Below, piece by piece: positions 53,329 through 62,951 of a stretch of 64,000 bases of DNA (within the stretch, counting starts at the first letter, position 1; every line of letters begins with the position of its first letter). Under the pieces are notes generated by a model. It worked only from the letters and a program-made list of their open reading frames with translations. It did no database searches and was not told where the DNA came from. This DNA is from Candidatus Scalindua sp. (lineage in GTDB: Bacteria > Planctomycetota > Brocadiia > Brocadiales > Scalinduaceae), in the NCBI GenBank assembly GCA_018670825.1, contig JABHIW010000066.1:46611-110610 (forward strand), read 5' to 3'. The position numbers and the translations under genes were made by a program.

Positions 53329-54866
53329 GGCTTCAGCTCCGTAATTTTGATTACACGAATGGGTTCATCATGCTGAAGGAAGTGTATATGATCTGTTATC
53401 ACCCGAGACCCTGTGGTCACCAGGTTGGCATCGCCAGGATCAAGAGCTTCAACTCTATATAATTCACCTACATTGCTCAAAATCTTAACTTTGATCTTCT
53501 TCGCCTTACCATCAACTGCCACAAATATTTCACCTGTTTTGTCATTAACCGGTTTGATGGAATTCATCGGAAGATAAAGGCCGGGTTCCGGGGCAGTTTC
53601 TCCCAGTAAGACCCTTACAAGCTGACCAGGACGCATACGCCACTGACTTCTCGCTACCAGGACTTGCTCTCCATCTTTCAAATCAGCAGGAACATCCATG
53701 GCAATCAGAGTTCCGGGAGTAAGTTCGCCTATATTTTCAAGTTCACGCATGAGGTATAGACCCTGAAGGTTCATGCGATACTCTCCGGGAATGACGGCAA
53801 ATTTACGAAGAGTGATGAGGGGTTTATCCGGATCAATATCATCCCCATACCTGTGGTCAGGATCTCCCCAAACATAATAATTACCACCATCACTATGTAG
53901 GGACCTGTTTTCCTCCACAAAGAACGGGCTATCCGCAACGCCCATTTTTAACTGCTGCAGATGTATGTAATCGGTAATACGAGGGTATATAAGGAGTGGA
54001 TCTCCCGGTGGAAGATTTCCAATATGCTGCCTGTTACGCGTTATAATGGAAACCCGAAACGTTCTGGTTTCCGGGTCTGCAACGGTAGATTTTTCATACA
54101 CACTCCCAATTATGGGATTGTCATCTCCCGGAAGAAAGAGGCGTATATTATCACGAATCTTCAGGCCTTCGGCTGTTTTTGCCGAAACAGAAATATCGAC
54201 CTTGATAGGGTCCATCATGACGAGATGTAAAACGGCATTACCTTTTTGTGCATATCCTCCAGCTTCTATATAAACTTCGGATACCTCACCCGGAAAAGGA
54301 GCATGGAGGGTGCATCTATCAAGATCGTAATCCGCCTGCTCAAACTGTGCCTCGCTGGAATCACGGTCTGCAGTAGCACGAATAAAATCCACCTCGGAGA
54401 TCGCCTTCTTATCCCATGCCTGTTTTTTCCTCACATATTCTGCCTCTGCACGTTCCTGCTCTGCCCGGGCAGCCTTCAATCTTATCTGGTTATGACGTTT
54501 ATCAATGCGCGCCATAACATCACCGGGGATATGTACTATACTGTCCTCCTCCCAGCGTCCTTCAAGGTTAGTACCCATTTCCACAATCCATTCGACCCTT
54601 CCACTGACCTCAAATGAAATATCCTGTTCCTTCCATGACATTACCGAACCGGTAAGCAGTAATGGTTTGACTGGATTAATCTCGCTCAATTCTATAGCAT
54701 TAACAGGTCGTGGATTCGGTACGGTGACAATTGCATCCTTTTTTCCGCAACCTGCAAGTATGAAAATACCTGCCAGGATCAGGGGAACAAAAGTGGTTTT
54801 TATGAGAGTTCTTGAAAGATTTTGATTCGGATAGAAAAATATATAAAACTTAATTATGTTGTTCAT
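53325..54866 (-). CDS. RND membrane-fusion (adaptor) lipoprotein
   Basis: A 513-residue lipoprotein (ILAGCGKKD, Cys about 40). Beta-barrel/lipoyl parts (SFEVSGRVEWIVEMG, CTLHAPFPGEVSEVYIEAGG) flank a coiled-coil hairpin (AARAEQERAEAEYVRKKQA), the usual HlyD/AcrA order. An inserted segment around 300-360 (NYYVWGDPDHRYGDDIDPD) makes it longer than the usual 350-400 residues. A GAGGTGAT site precedes the ATG. It is between the outer-membrane factor and the permease, with which it overlaps. Confidence 0.88.
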   Translation of the reverse strand: MNNIIKFYIFFYPNQNLSRTLIKTTFVPLILAGIFILAGCGKKDAIVTVPNPRPVNAIELSEINPVKPLLLTGSVMSWKEQDISFEVSGRVEWIVEMGTNLEGRWEEDSIVHIPGDVMARIDKRHNQIRLKAARAEQERAEAEYVRKKQAWDKKAISEVDFIRATADRDSSEAQFEQADYDLDRCTLHAPFPGEVSEVYIEAGGYAQKGNAVLHLVMMDPIKVDISVSAKTAEGLKIRDNIRLFLPGDDNPIIGSVYEKSTVADPETRTFRVSIITRNRQHIGNLPPGDPLLIYPRITDYIHLQQLKMGVADSPFFVEENRSLHSDGGNYYVWGDPDHRYGDDIDPDKPLITLRKFAVIPGEYRMNLQGLYLMRELENIGELTPGTLIAMDVPADLKDGEQVLVARSQWRMRPGQLVRVLLGETAPEPGLYLPMNSIKPVNDKTGEIFVAVDGKAKKIKVKILSNVGELYRVEALDPGDANLVTTGSRVITDHIHFLQHDEPIRVIKITELKP

Positions 54867-54914
54867 ATCACCTCTGCTTTTAAAGAATGAATGTTATTTG
54901 TCATGCTGTTGAGA

Positions 54915-56381
54915 CTATTCATGTATCTTAACTCCAGGGTTCCACCCACCGCCTAATGACCGGTATACACTGATAAGATTCTGAATTACCTTCCCTTCGC
55001 TTTCTGCGAATTGATCTTCCTGTTCAAACTGAAAACGTTCCATTTCCTGGACGTTCTGAAAGTCTGTCAGACCGGAAATATATAGTGTCCTAACAAGATC
55101 AGTCGACTTTCTTGCAGCTTTGACTGAACGTTCCAACGCATTCCGACGAACTTCTTCCTGAATATATGAAATCATTGCATTTTCAACATCTTCAAGGGCG
55201 TCGAGTACCGTTTGTTCGTAACGGACCAATGCCTGCTCAGTACGGGCGTCCTCAGCCCTGATTTGATTCCTTACTCTACCACCATCAAAAATATTCCAAC
55301 GAAACGAAGGACCAAAACTGTGCATTCTGCTCTTACTATAGGATAAAACATCGCTAAAATCATTTGCCCCAATTTCAAATGTACCAAATAATGAAAAAGT
55401 CGGATACAGGTCTGCTTTAGCTACACCAATCCGGGCTGTTTGGGCGGCAAGTTCACGTTCAGCCTGGCGGATATCGGGACGTTGTCTCAGAAGTTCTACC
55501 GGTAAGCCTACCGTAATCGACTCAGACGGGTTTGGGATGGATGCCGGTTTTACTAATTCATCATGAAGAGCACTCGGGTGTTCACCAAGCAGTACGCCAA
55601 GACGGTTGATCGTCTGGACCAGTAGCATTTCTAGGGTAGGGAGTGTAGATTCTGTTCTTGCAAGATTTAATTCTGCCTGTTGGACGTCTAGATCAGGAGC
55701 TAACCCTGCATCGAAACGGTCCTTTGTCAGTTGTAGTGATTTACGCTGTGTTTCGATGTTGCCCCTTACGTATTTAATACGATCCTGGAGAGCGCGCGCT
55801 TCAACGTAATTAGTGGAAACATCAGAATACAGCATAACGAGTACATCACGGTAATCTTCCATCGAAGCCTCCAGGCTGGCATCAGCGGATTCAATGGACC
55901 TGTCAATTCTCCCCCAAAAGTCAATCTCCCATGAGCCTTCACCTCCAAATTTGAAGAAATCGTCAGTTCTTGATTTCTGTGTGGTGGGAGGGAGTAGTGT
56001 GTGAGGAGAACGTATTCTCCTTGCGTCACCGGTAGCGTTTAGATCCGGAAATCGTTCGCCGGCCTTAATCCCTCTATTAGCACGAGCTTCTTTAATTCTG
56101 GCGAAGGCCTCTTTTAGTTGAAGATTACCTCGATCTGCTCTTTCAATTAATCTGTTTAACACAGGATCGTTGAACACCATCCACCAAGTCTGCAGATCGG
56201 CCTTCCCATCTGCAAGCCCCTTTGTTATCTCTTGATGCCAGACATCCTGCATATCCAGCCTGGGTTCTGCATAGTCAGGCCCTAGTTTTGGGCCTATGCC
56301 AAAACAACCCTGTAATATGATTAAGACCAATACAGAGAAAGGAATCAATTTCAGCACACAATATTTTTGAAAGTTTCCCAT
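54915..56381 (-). CDS. TolC/NodT-type outer-membrane factor lipoprotein
   Basis: About 488 residues; ATG 56381 is preferred to ATG 56405 because CAGGAAA precedes it at the right distance. Lipobox LQGC, then the NodT-type start GPDYAEPRLDMQDVWHQE, LQTWWMVFNDPVLNRLIERA and two outer-membrane efflux repeats (KEAFARIKEARANRGIKAGE, LRQRPDIRQAERELAAQTAR). It forms the outer-membrane duct for the 53325/49966 pump. It is the first gene of the operon (outer-membrane factor, adaptor, permease). Confidence 0.88.
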   Translation of the reverse strand: MGNFQKYCVLKLIPFSVLVLIILQGCFGIGPKLGPDYAEPRLDMQDVWHQEITKGLADGKADLQTWWMVFNDPVLNRLIERADRGNLQLKEAFARIKEARANRGIKAGERFPDLNATGDARRIRSPHTLLPPTTQKSRTDDFFKFGGEGSWEIDFWGRIDRSIESADASLEASMEDYRDVLVMLYSDVSTNYVEARALQDRIKYVRGNIETQRKSLQLTKDRFDAGLAPDLDVQQAELNLARTESTLPTLEMLLVQTINRLGVLLGEHPSALHDELVKPASIPNPSESITVGLPVELLRQRPDIRQAERELAAQTARIGVAKADLYPTFSLFGTFEIGANDFSDVLSYSKSRMHSFGPSFRWNIFDGGRVRNQIRAEDARTEQALVRYEQTVLDALEDVENAMISYIQEEVRRNALERSVKAARKSTDLVRTLYISGLTDFQNVQEMERFQFEQEDQFAESEGKVIQNLISVYRSLGGGWNPGVKIHE

Positions 56382-56631
56382 GGATTGTTTCCTGATATTC
56401 GTCATCCTGCATTCAACAAAATGGTAATTTACCTATTATTAAACGAAAAAAACAGGTGCATTAGTAAACTTATATCCTGATCGTATCACAAATACAGAAT
56501 ATTTAATATTACAAATTTAACCTTTTACGTGATAGAAATCATATAGAAAAGGGCCAGGTATTCAAATGGCAATTAGGAAAAGAATATTAGAAGAAATAAC
56601 AGGATTGGTGTTTGAAAACTAAAGATTCAAT

Positions 56632-56811
56632 CTATAAAACCGAACCGGCATGCTGAACATTGTATTCTCTGCTGAGTAAATGTGCAAGTTCCTGTCTGGC
56701 TTGACCAATTGTCAGAGAGAGTGAATCAGTTAGCAACTTTCTTTGTCGCGCAATGCTTCCATTAATCCACTCCCAGCCCTTAACACTATTATAGAAGCAA
56801 GTATGGAACAT
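56632..56811 (-). CDS. Possible 59-residue ORF, unrecognised
   Basis: ATG at 56811 directly follows an in-frame stop. The peptide has coding-like composition (VKGWEWINGSIARQRKL, IGQARQELAHLLSREYNVQH) with amphipathic helices. It matches no family I know. No ribosome-binding site is visible. It could be a real small gene, or the tail of a decayed gene. Confidence 0.3.
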   Translation of the reverse strand: MFHTCFYNSVKGWEWINGSIARQRKLLTDSLSLTIGQARQELAHLLSREYNVQHAGSVL

Positions 56812-56913
56812 TTAGTGTGATGACTATGTCGGTACTTTTAATTAAGGGATCAAGACAACATTACATAAATAGATACTTTACCGCTTAGGTAGCTATTAAG
56901 GATACACTTGGTA

Positions 56914-56948
56914 CAGATATTCAAGAGACACCTTCTCTTGTATATCTG
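56914..56948. other. Strong intergenic hairpin
   Basis: CAGATATTCAAGAGA and TCTCTTGTATATCTG pair as a 15-base stem with one mismatch and a 5-base loop, followed by TATTTTT. It has the form of a factor-independent terminator on the plus strand, but no plus-strand gene lies before it; a small RNA ending here is possible. Confidence 0.5.
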
Positions 56949-57216
56949 TATTTTTCGGCTATTTAAATAGTATGAGTAATTTGTCGTAAACCCTTATTTT
57001 TGGCTTGATTTTATATTGTTTTAGACGTACTCTGCACCACTACATAATTCATCAATTGGTATTTGGATAATCTAATGTTAATACAAGATTTTGTTACATT
57101 TGTTTGATACCTCACATTTAAGCGTCAATAAAACGGCATTATTTGATATCTGTACTGACAAAAGTGGTACTACCATGTGCCGCAAATTCATAATTGCTAA
57201 TTAATTAATAAATATT

Positions 57217-59910
57217 ATGAAATTACAAACAAAGCTATTACTAATCATAGTCTTTGCCTTTCTGCTGACATTCTCCCTTCTTGAATATTTTAGTTATCGC
57301 ATCATTAAAAATGACATGATAGATGTTATGCGATATGAAGCCAGGCACATTCGAGGTGTACTTATGGCAACCCGTCGAGTCTATCATCGCCAATTTCTTA
57401 CAAGTGGCATACCCTTGACGGATAAAACACTTGGCTTTTTACCAGCTCATTCATTGAGTCTTATCTCGAAAGATTTCAGAAATTGGACAGATGATGAATT
57501 GTACTTCAATAATGTTTCTGATCTTCCTCGTAACCAAAGAAATACTGCAGACTTGATAGAGAAAGAGGCTATAAGTTATTTTCGAGAAAACCCCACAGAA
57601 AAAGAACGATTTGTTCCCTTCAAATCAGCAGAAGGTAAAGCATTTTACCATTTCTCCGCTCCAATATGGGTGGAAGAATATTGTTTGAAATGCCATGGTA
57701 AAAAGGAAGATGCACCTGAAACCATTCGTAATAGTTATGATACCTCTTTCGATTATGAAGCCGGTGATTTACGGGGCGTTATGAGTATCAAACTACCTGC
57801 TACTCAACTGGGAAAACTTGTACAGGCTAACTTTCTGCAGAATTTGTGGGTACATTTGGCAAGTTTTACCAGTATTTTTTTTCTCATTACCTTTCTGCTG
57901 CATCGTTATGTAAATATTCCGTTAGCAAAAATTACAAAAGGATTGTCATTAGTTGGAGAAGGAAGAACTTATCAACAAATAGAGGGGTTATCAGGAGAGA
58001 TGGCCATAGTTGGAAACACCTTCAACCAGATGTCAGTACGTTTGATAGAAAGAGAGGGTTTGCTTAAAGAGAGCGAAGGAAGATTACGGGCTATAATAGA
58101 TAATACTACAGCTGTTATCTATCTGAAGGATATTAACGGAAAATATATCTTAATTAATCGTCAGTACGAAATGCTTTTTAACATAAGCAAAAAGGACATC
58201 ATTGGTAAAACAGACAGCGATATTTTTCCTAAAGATAAGGCTGATGAGCTTTTAATGAACGATAGACAAGTACTTGATGCCAATGGCCCATTAACTTTTG
58301 AAGAGACAGTACATCACGATAGCAAGTTGCAGACTTATATTAGCTTAAAGTTTCCACTTCTAGACACGGAGAATGTTGCGTACGGGGTATGCAGCATTTC
58401 AACTAACATAACCAAGCGCATAAAAGCAGAAGAGCAGTTACGCAAGTTATCACAAGCTGTCGAATACAGTTCTGCTGCGGTTGTAATAACGGACACCAAA
58501 GGCAACATAGAGTATGCAAATCCAAAGTTTACTCAGCTTACAGGTTATAGCCTTAAAGAAACTATTGGGAAAAATCCACGTATAGTAAAATCAGGTATAA
58601 TACCCCCAGAAGTATACAAAGAGTTGTGGGAGACTATTAAATCCGGTAATGAATGGAACGGAAACCTCTGCAACAGGAAAAAGAATGGAGAACTCTACTG
58701 GGAATCAGCGTCTATTTCACCTGTCAAAGACGATAAAGGTACTATAACGAGTTTCATTGCTATTAAGAATGACATTACCAAACAAAAGATGTTTGAGGAA
58801 AAGATTACAAGTCTTGCTCACATACTTGAAGAGTCATTGAATGAAATTTACGTATTTGATGCCAAAACCCTTCGATTTATTCAGGTCAACAAAGGTGCAC
58901 GGCTGAACCTGGGTTATTCTATGGAAGAGCTCAGTAATCTTACTCCTCTGGATATCAAACCGGAGTTTACGGCTGAGTCATTTTCAAAAATAGTTGAACC
59001 TCTCAGGGTTGTAGAAAAACAAAAGATAGAGTTTAAGACAGTCCATTGCAGAAAGGATGGTTCTTTGTACGATGTAGAGGTCCATCTCCAGCTTTCAACT
59101 TTTCAATCAGTTCCTGTATTTGTAGCTATTATACTTGACGTTACCGAACGAAAAAAAGTTGAAGACAAGTTGGAGCAATATAGACATAATCTTGAATCTC
59201 TTGTTGAAGAAAGGACGAAAGAATTGACAGCTTCCCAGGAGAAACTGAGAGACACGGAGCGTCTGACACTACTGGGCAAGGTATCAGGCAGTATAGCTCA
59301 TGAAATACGAAATCCTCTGGGAGTGATTGACAGTTCTATTTATTGTTTGAAGTTGATTCATGAGAATGTAGATAGTAAAACCTATGTGCACCTGAATAAA
59401 ATATCAAACCAGGTTAATAAATGTACTTCCATTATCAAAAGCTTACAAGATATGTCAAAGATGAAAGAGTCACAAAGAGCGAGAGTGGATATTGCCAAGG
59501 TTGTCGAAGATGGCATGACTTTAGCCAGTGCACCTCAGTCAGTCGAAGTCATTACTAAAGTACCTGAAGGAGAATTCTTTGTGAGTGTGGATGAGAAGCA
59601 GATTCAAATAGTATTCAGAAATCTCTTAACCAATGCAATACAGGCAATGGATAACAGAGGAACTATCTGGATAGATGTTTGTAATGAGAGTGAAAAGTGG
59701 GTCGTGGTTTCGTTTAAGGATTCTGGCCCGGGTATTACTTCTGAAAAGCTGGAAAGTATATTTGAACCGTTCATCGGGACAAAGACAAGTGGATTTGGTT
59801 TTGGACTGACTTTATGTAAAATGATTGTAGAGAGACATGGAGGTGTAATGGAGGCCCAATCAGGAGAGAGAAAAGGTGCGACATTTATAGTTAAACTTAC
59901 TACCTGCTGA
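57217..59910 (+). CDS. Sensor histidine kinase with c-type-heme Tll0287-like domain, HAMP and three PAS
   Basis: An 897-residue membrane kinase. TM1 (about 6-26), then a periplasmic DUF3365/Tll0287-like domain with the heme-attachment motif CLKCH at 156-160 and DLRGVMSIKLPA near its end. TM2 is at about 207-227, followed by HAMP and three PAS domains (about 290-400, 410-530, 540-655). A coiled coil leads to HisKA with His695 (SIAHEIRNPLG) and a HATPase domain (NNAIQAM-like NAIQAMDNRG, DSGPGI, FGFGLTL). It has no receiver. A covalent periplasmic heme suggests sensing of redox state, oxygen or nitric oxide. No ribosome-binding site is evident. The double-receiver gene follows after 148 bases. 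Confidence 0.9.
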   Translation: MKLQTKLLLIIVFAFLLTFSLLEYFSYRIIKNDMIDVMRYEARHIRGVLMATRRVYHRQFLTSGIPLTDKTLGFLPAHSLSLISKDFRNWTDDELYFNNVSDLPRNQRNTADLIEKEAISYFRENPTEKERFVPFKSAEGKAFYHFSAPIWVEEYCLKCHGKKEDAPETIRNSYDTSFDYEAGDLRGVMSIKLPATQLGKLVQANFLQNLWVHLASFTSIFFLITFLLHRYVNIPLAKITKGLSLVGEGRTYQQIEGLSGEMAIVGNTFNQMSVRLIEREGLLKESEGRLRAIIDNTTAVIYLKDINGKYILINRQYEMLFNISKKDIIGKTDSDIFPKDKADELLMNDRQVLDANGPLTFEETVHHDSKLQTYISLKFPLLDTENVAYGVCSISTNITKRIKAEEQLRKLSQAVEYSSAAVVITDTKGNIEYANPKFTQLTGYSLKETIGKNPRIVKSGIIPPEVYKELWETIKSGNEWNGNLCNRKKNGELYWESASISPVKDDKGTITSFIAIKNDITKQKMFEEKITSLAHILEESLNEIYVFDAKTLRFIQVNKGARLNLGYSMEELSNLTPLDIKPEFTAESFSKIVEPLRVVEKQKIEFKTVHCRKDGSLYDVEVHLQLSTFQSVPVFVAIILDVTERKKVEDKLEQYRHNLESLVEERTKELTASQEKLRDTERLTLLGKVSGSIAHEIRNPLGVIDSSIYCLKLIHENVDSKTYVHLNKISNQVNKCTSIIKSLQDMSKMKESQRARVDIAKVVEDGMTLASAPQSVEVITKVPEGEFFVSVDEKQIQIVFRNLLTNAIQAMDNRGTIWIDVCNESEKWVVVSFKDSGPGITSEKLESIFEPFIGTKTSGFGFGLTLCKMIVERHGGVMEAQSGERKGATFIVKLTTC

Positions 59911-60058
59911 TACTGGATGCTAGGCATTAGAATCAAGCTCTCTTTTACTCCCGGATACCGGGAATTTAATATTTTTATGAAACACTGTTAATATATTGTT
60001 TTGGCTCCGCATTTTTTTTGGTTAGCTACTAGAAACATAATATGAGAGGAAAATAACC

Positions 60059-60793
60059 ATGGTAACAAAAAGAAAAGTTCTTGTCGTTGATGATAATATT
60101 GATTTTTGCGAAAATATTATAGAAATCCTTGAATCAAATGGCTACGAAGCGATAGGGGTCCACGATGGTTTCAAGGCGCTTGAAACTGTTGAAAATAACG
60201 GTATTGACCTGGTATTAATGGATGTCAGAATGCCCACGATGGATGGTGTTGAGACATTCAAGAAACTAAAGGTAATATCTCCGGAAATCCCCGTCATTAT
60301 GATAACGGCACACACGGAAAATGGTCGAATCAGGGAGGCATTACGGAACGGGGCGAGCGGTGCCTTCGAAAAACCATTAGACATTGAAAGGCTTAAGTGT
60401 AGTATGAAAAAAGCCATACCAAATGGTGCTAAAATTATGATAGTTGATGGCAATAAGAAATCAAGTGCAGGCATGATGGATCTTCTGAGTGAAAACAAAT
60501 ATCAGGGGATAGCGGTTTTTGATGGTAATGCAGCGATACAGAAGGCAAGGGAAATCAGTTTTGATATTATCATCATGGATATGAAACTGCCGGATATGAA
60601 TTTCCTGGAAGTGTATAACACCATATGTGATATTAGACCGAAAGCTATCGTAATCATTATTATGGAAAACAGGGAGAAAATGGGTGCTGTCGAACAATCC
60701 TTACAAGATAATGTATATGTCTGTTTAGAGAAACCATTGGATATGGACCATTTGTTACGGGTAATACAGGATGAACTGAAAGGCAGGAATTAG
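60059..60793 (+). CDS. Double-receiver protein (REC-REC)
   Basis: A 244-residue cytoplasmic protein of two receiver domains only. The first has VVDDNIDFCEN, Asp55 (LMDVRMPTMDG), a Thr switch (MITAHTENG) and Lys in EKPLD. The second keeps Asp174 (IMDMKLPDMN) and EKPLD, but its acidic pair is reduced (MIVDGNKK) and the switch region IIMENREK lacks the usual Ser/Thr. The second receiver may therefore bind magnesium poorly or act without phosphorylation. No DNA-binding or enzymatic domain. GAGAGGAAA precedes the ATG. It probably relays between the 57217 and 60863 kinases. Confidence 0.85.
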   Translation: MVTKRKVLVVDDNIDFCENIIEILESNGYEAIGVHDGFKALETVENNGIDLVLMDVRMPTMDGVETFKKLKVISPEIPVIMITAHTENGRIREALRNGASGAFEKPLDIERLKCSMKKAIPNGAKIMIVDGNKKSSAGMMDLLSENKYQGIAVFDGNAAIQKAREISFDIIIMDMKLPDMNFLEVYNTICDIRPKAIVIIIMENREKMGAVEQSLQDNVYVCLEKPLDMDHLLRVIQDELKGRN

Positions 60794-60862
60794 CGGCGTA
60801 TTATAAGAGGCCAGAATAAGATGGATCTTATTTATTATGATACACAATAGGAGGTTAATAAG

Positions 60863-62755
60863 ATGAGTACACAACCGTGTATACTTGTAGTCGATGATGA
60901 CATTGAACTTTGTGGTAATATCTGTGAGATCATAGAGAAGGGTGGTTACAAAGTTGAGAGTGTTCATAATGGTAAAGAAGCGATTGCATTATCACAAAAA
61001 AACAAATATGACATAATCCTTGTTGATATTGAATTGCCGGATATTACAGGTAATAAGGTCGTAAGGGAGATATCAAAGACCTCCTCATCAACAGAATTTA
61101 TTTATATAACAGGCAATGCTACAGTTGACAGTGCGGTGGAGGCGGTCAAGAATAAGCAGGTAATATCATACGAGACTAAACCAATAGATATCGACCGTTT
61201 CCTGATATTGCTCGGGCAGATTACCAAGCGTAAGAAGACAGAGAAGGCATTGAAACAGAGCGAGCATCGATTCAAAAGGTACTTCGATCTGGGCCTGATT
61301 GGCATGGCGACAACTTCACTGGATAAAAACTGGATTGAGTTTAACGATACGCTTTGCAACATGTTCGGCTATTTGCGCGAAGATTTCGCTAAGCTGACCT
61401 GGACAGAGTTGACCCATCCTGAAGATCTGGAATTTGATATAGCACAGTTCAATCGAGTGCTTACCGGAGAGATAGAAGGCTATTCCATCGAGAAGCGTTT
61501 TATCCACAAGAATGGTAGCATTCTTTACGCGGTGATTTCGGCCAATGTGCTACGCAAAGCTGACGGCGCAGTGGATCACTTTATTGCACTGGTGCACGAC
61601 ATCACCAAACACAAGAAGATGGAAAAGGCGCTCATGCAGTCAGAAAAACTAAAGTCGATCGGTACAATAACTGCTGGAATATCCCATGAGTTTAACAACA
61701 TACTTGCAATCATCTCAGGTAATGTACAATTACTGAAGGAAGACTATGAAGATCATAGGGAATTAACAGAGGCACTTTGTACCATTAAGAGGGCGGTAGA
61801 TGATGGCGCACAAATATCCAGCCAGATGCTTAAATTTACCAAAACTGAGACTGATGCTGGAGGATTAGTATCATCTGATATCAGGGATTTGATAATGCAG
61901 TCTATTGATTTTACGCTACCAAGATGGAGGAATGAGGCGCAGGCAAATGGTATAGACTATCAGATAGACAAGGACGGCATGAAGAGCCTTTCAGCCATAA
62001 TGTGTAACCCCTCAGAATTGAGAGAGGTATTTATAAATATAATAGGCAACGCGCTTGATGCTATGCCTGAAGGTGGCCGCCTTTCGTTCAGCACATGGAG
62101 TGATGACGATACCGTTTTTGTAGGTGTCTCCGATACAGGAGAGGGCATGTCTGAGGAAGTGAAAAAATATATATTTGACCCATTCTTTACCACTAAATCT
62201 CCAGTAGGAACTGGATTGGGCATGAGTATGGCTTACGGTATCATAACCAGGCATAGAGGTAAAATAGAGGTGGATAGTGAGGTGGGAAATGGCACAACAT
62301 TTACTCTGCAATTTCCAGCTACCAATGAAAAAGAGAGTCTAATAGCGACTCCTGATACGGAACAAGAAATAAATGAAAAAAATCTACGCATCCTGGTGGT
62401 AGATGACGAAGAGAGTATACGGAACATACTCAATCAGTTCCTTTCGAGAGCTGGCCACAAGGTCAAGACAGTTGATAATGGTGCTGATGCTATAAAGATA
62501 ATAAAGGGTGAAGATTTTGATCTTGTATTGTGTGATCTTGTCATGTCAAATGTCTCTGGATATGATGTGGTAAAGGTTCTAAACGGGTTGAAAAAGAGGC
62601 CTAAGGTAGGAATAATCACTGGTTGGAATAAGGAGCTTGAACCGGTATCAGGTAATGAGTTAAAAGTAGACTTTTTTCTCAAGAAACCTTTTGAACACTC
62701 AGAGATGGCAAAACAGATAAAAATTGCATTTAGTATGGATGATAAGAAGCTATAA
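60863..62755 (+). CDS. Hybrid histidine kinase, REC-PAS-HisKA-HATPase-REC
   Basis: A 630-residue cytoplasmic kinase. N-terminal receiver (Asp55, LVDIELPDITG), PAS (about 130-255), HisKA with His275 (GISHEFNN), HATPase (GNALDAMPEGG, DTGEGM, GTGLGMS) and a C-terminal receiver with Asp558 (LCDLVMSNVSG). The phospho-site word here has Met-Ser-Asn where the 3100 and 5968 paralogues have Met-Pro-Asp. From HisKA onward it is very close to the 3100 kinase. AGGAGG lies 9 bases before the ATG. Input through its first receiver suggests that it acts downstream of the two preceding genes. Confidence 0.9.
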   Translation: MSTQPCILVVDDDIELCGNICEIIEKGGYKVESVHNGKEAIALSQKNKYDIILVDIELPDITGNKVVREISKTSSSTEFIYITGNATVDSAVEAVKNKQVISYETKPIDIDRFLILLGQITKRKKTEKALKQSEHRFKRYFDLGLIGMATTSLDKNWIEFNDTLCNMFGYLREDFAKLTWTELTHPEDLEFDIAQFNRVLTGEIEGYSIEKRFIHKNGSILYAVISANVLRKADGAVDHFIALVHDITKHKKMEKALMQSEKLKSIGTITAGISHEFNNILAIISGNVQLLKEDYEDHRELTEALCTIKRAVDDGAQISSQMLKFTKTETDAGGLVSSDIRDLIMQSIDFTLPRWRNEAQANGIDYQIDKDGMKSLSAIMCNPSELREVFINIIGNALDAMPEGGRLSFSTWSDDDTVFVGVSDTGEGMSEEVKKYIFDPFFTTKSPVGTGLGMSMAYGIITRHRGKIEVDSEVGNGTTFTLQFPATNEKESLIATPDTEQEINEKNLRILVVDDEESIRNILNQFLSRAGHKVKTVDNGADAIKIIKGEDFDLVLCDLVMSNVSGYDVVKVLNGLKKRPKVGIITGWNKELEPVSGNELKVDFFLKKPFEHSEMAKQIKIAFSMDDKKL

Positions 62756-62821
62756 TCACATTGCCATCGTAATTAGTGGAACTCTACAAAATCTTAACTG
62801 TCAAGTAAGCAAATCAAAACA

Positions 62822-62840
62822 GGGAGTAAATCATACTCCC
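62822..62840. terminator. Hairpin between convergent kinase and tonB genes
   Basis: GGGAGTA and TACTCCC pair across AATCA. It lies between the stops of the 60863 (plus) and 62952 (minus) genes and overlaps the end of the short fragment at 62831-62938. No strong T-run follows on either strand. Confidence 0.4.
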
Positions 62841-62938
62841 CATTCTAGCCTTAAACCCAAGTAACCGATAACACTTGCAATTAAACCAAAAAACTCTACG
62901 TCTTCTTTACCATGATCTACAAGCGATTGCTCATGGAT
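62831..62938 (-). pseudogene. Short coding-like fragment downstream of tonB
   Basis: A 35-codon minus-strand frame (LVDHGKEDVEFFGLIASVIG then YLGLRLEWGV) ends in TGA at 62831. It has coding-like composition and a hydrophobic second half, but no start codon near its beginning and a stop just upstream. It looks like the end of a lost gene. Family not recognised. Confidence 0.3.
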
Positions 62939-62951
62939 TTACCTGTTCTTT

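Larger units (their letters stand above)
56382..57216. other. Long divergent region between the efflux operon and the heme-sensor kinase
   Basis: About 830 bases. It includes the upstream region of the outer-membrane-factor gene, one small minus-strand ORF (56632-56811) and a strong hairpin (56914-56948), listed separately. The rest is AT-rich without a recognised gene or RNA. The promoter of the 57217 kinase must lie in the last 250 bases, but no good consensus pair is seen. Confidence 0.4.
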
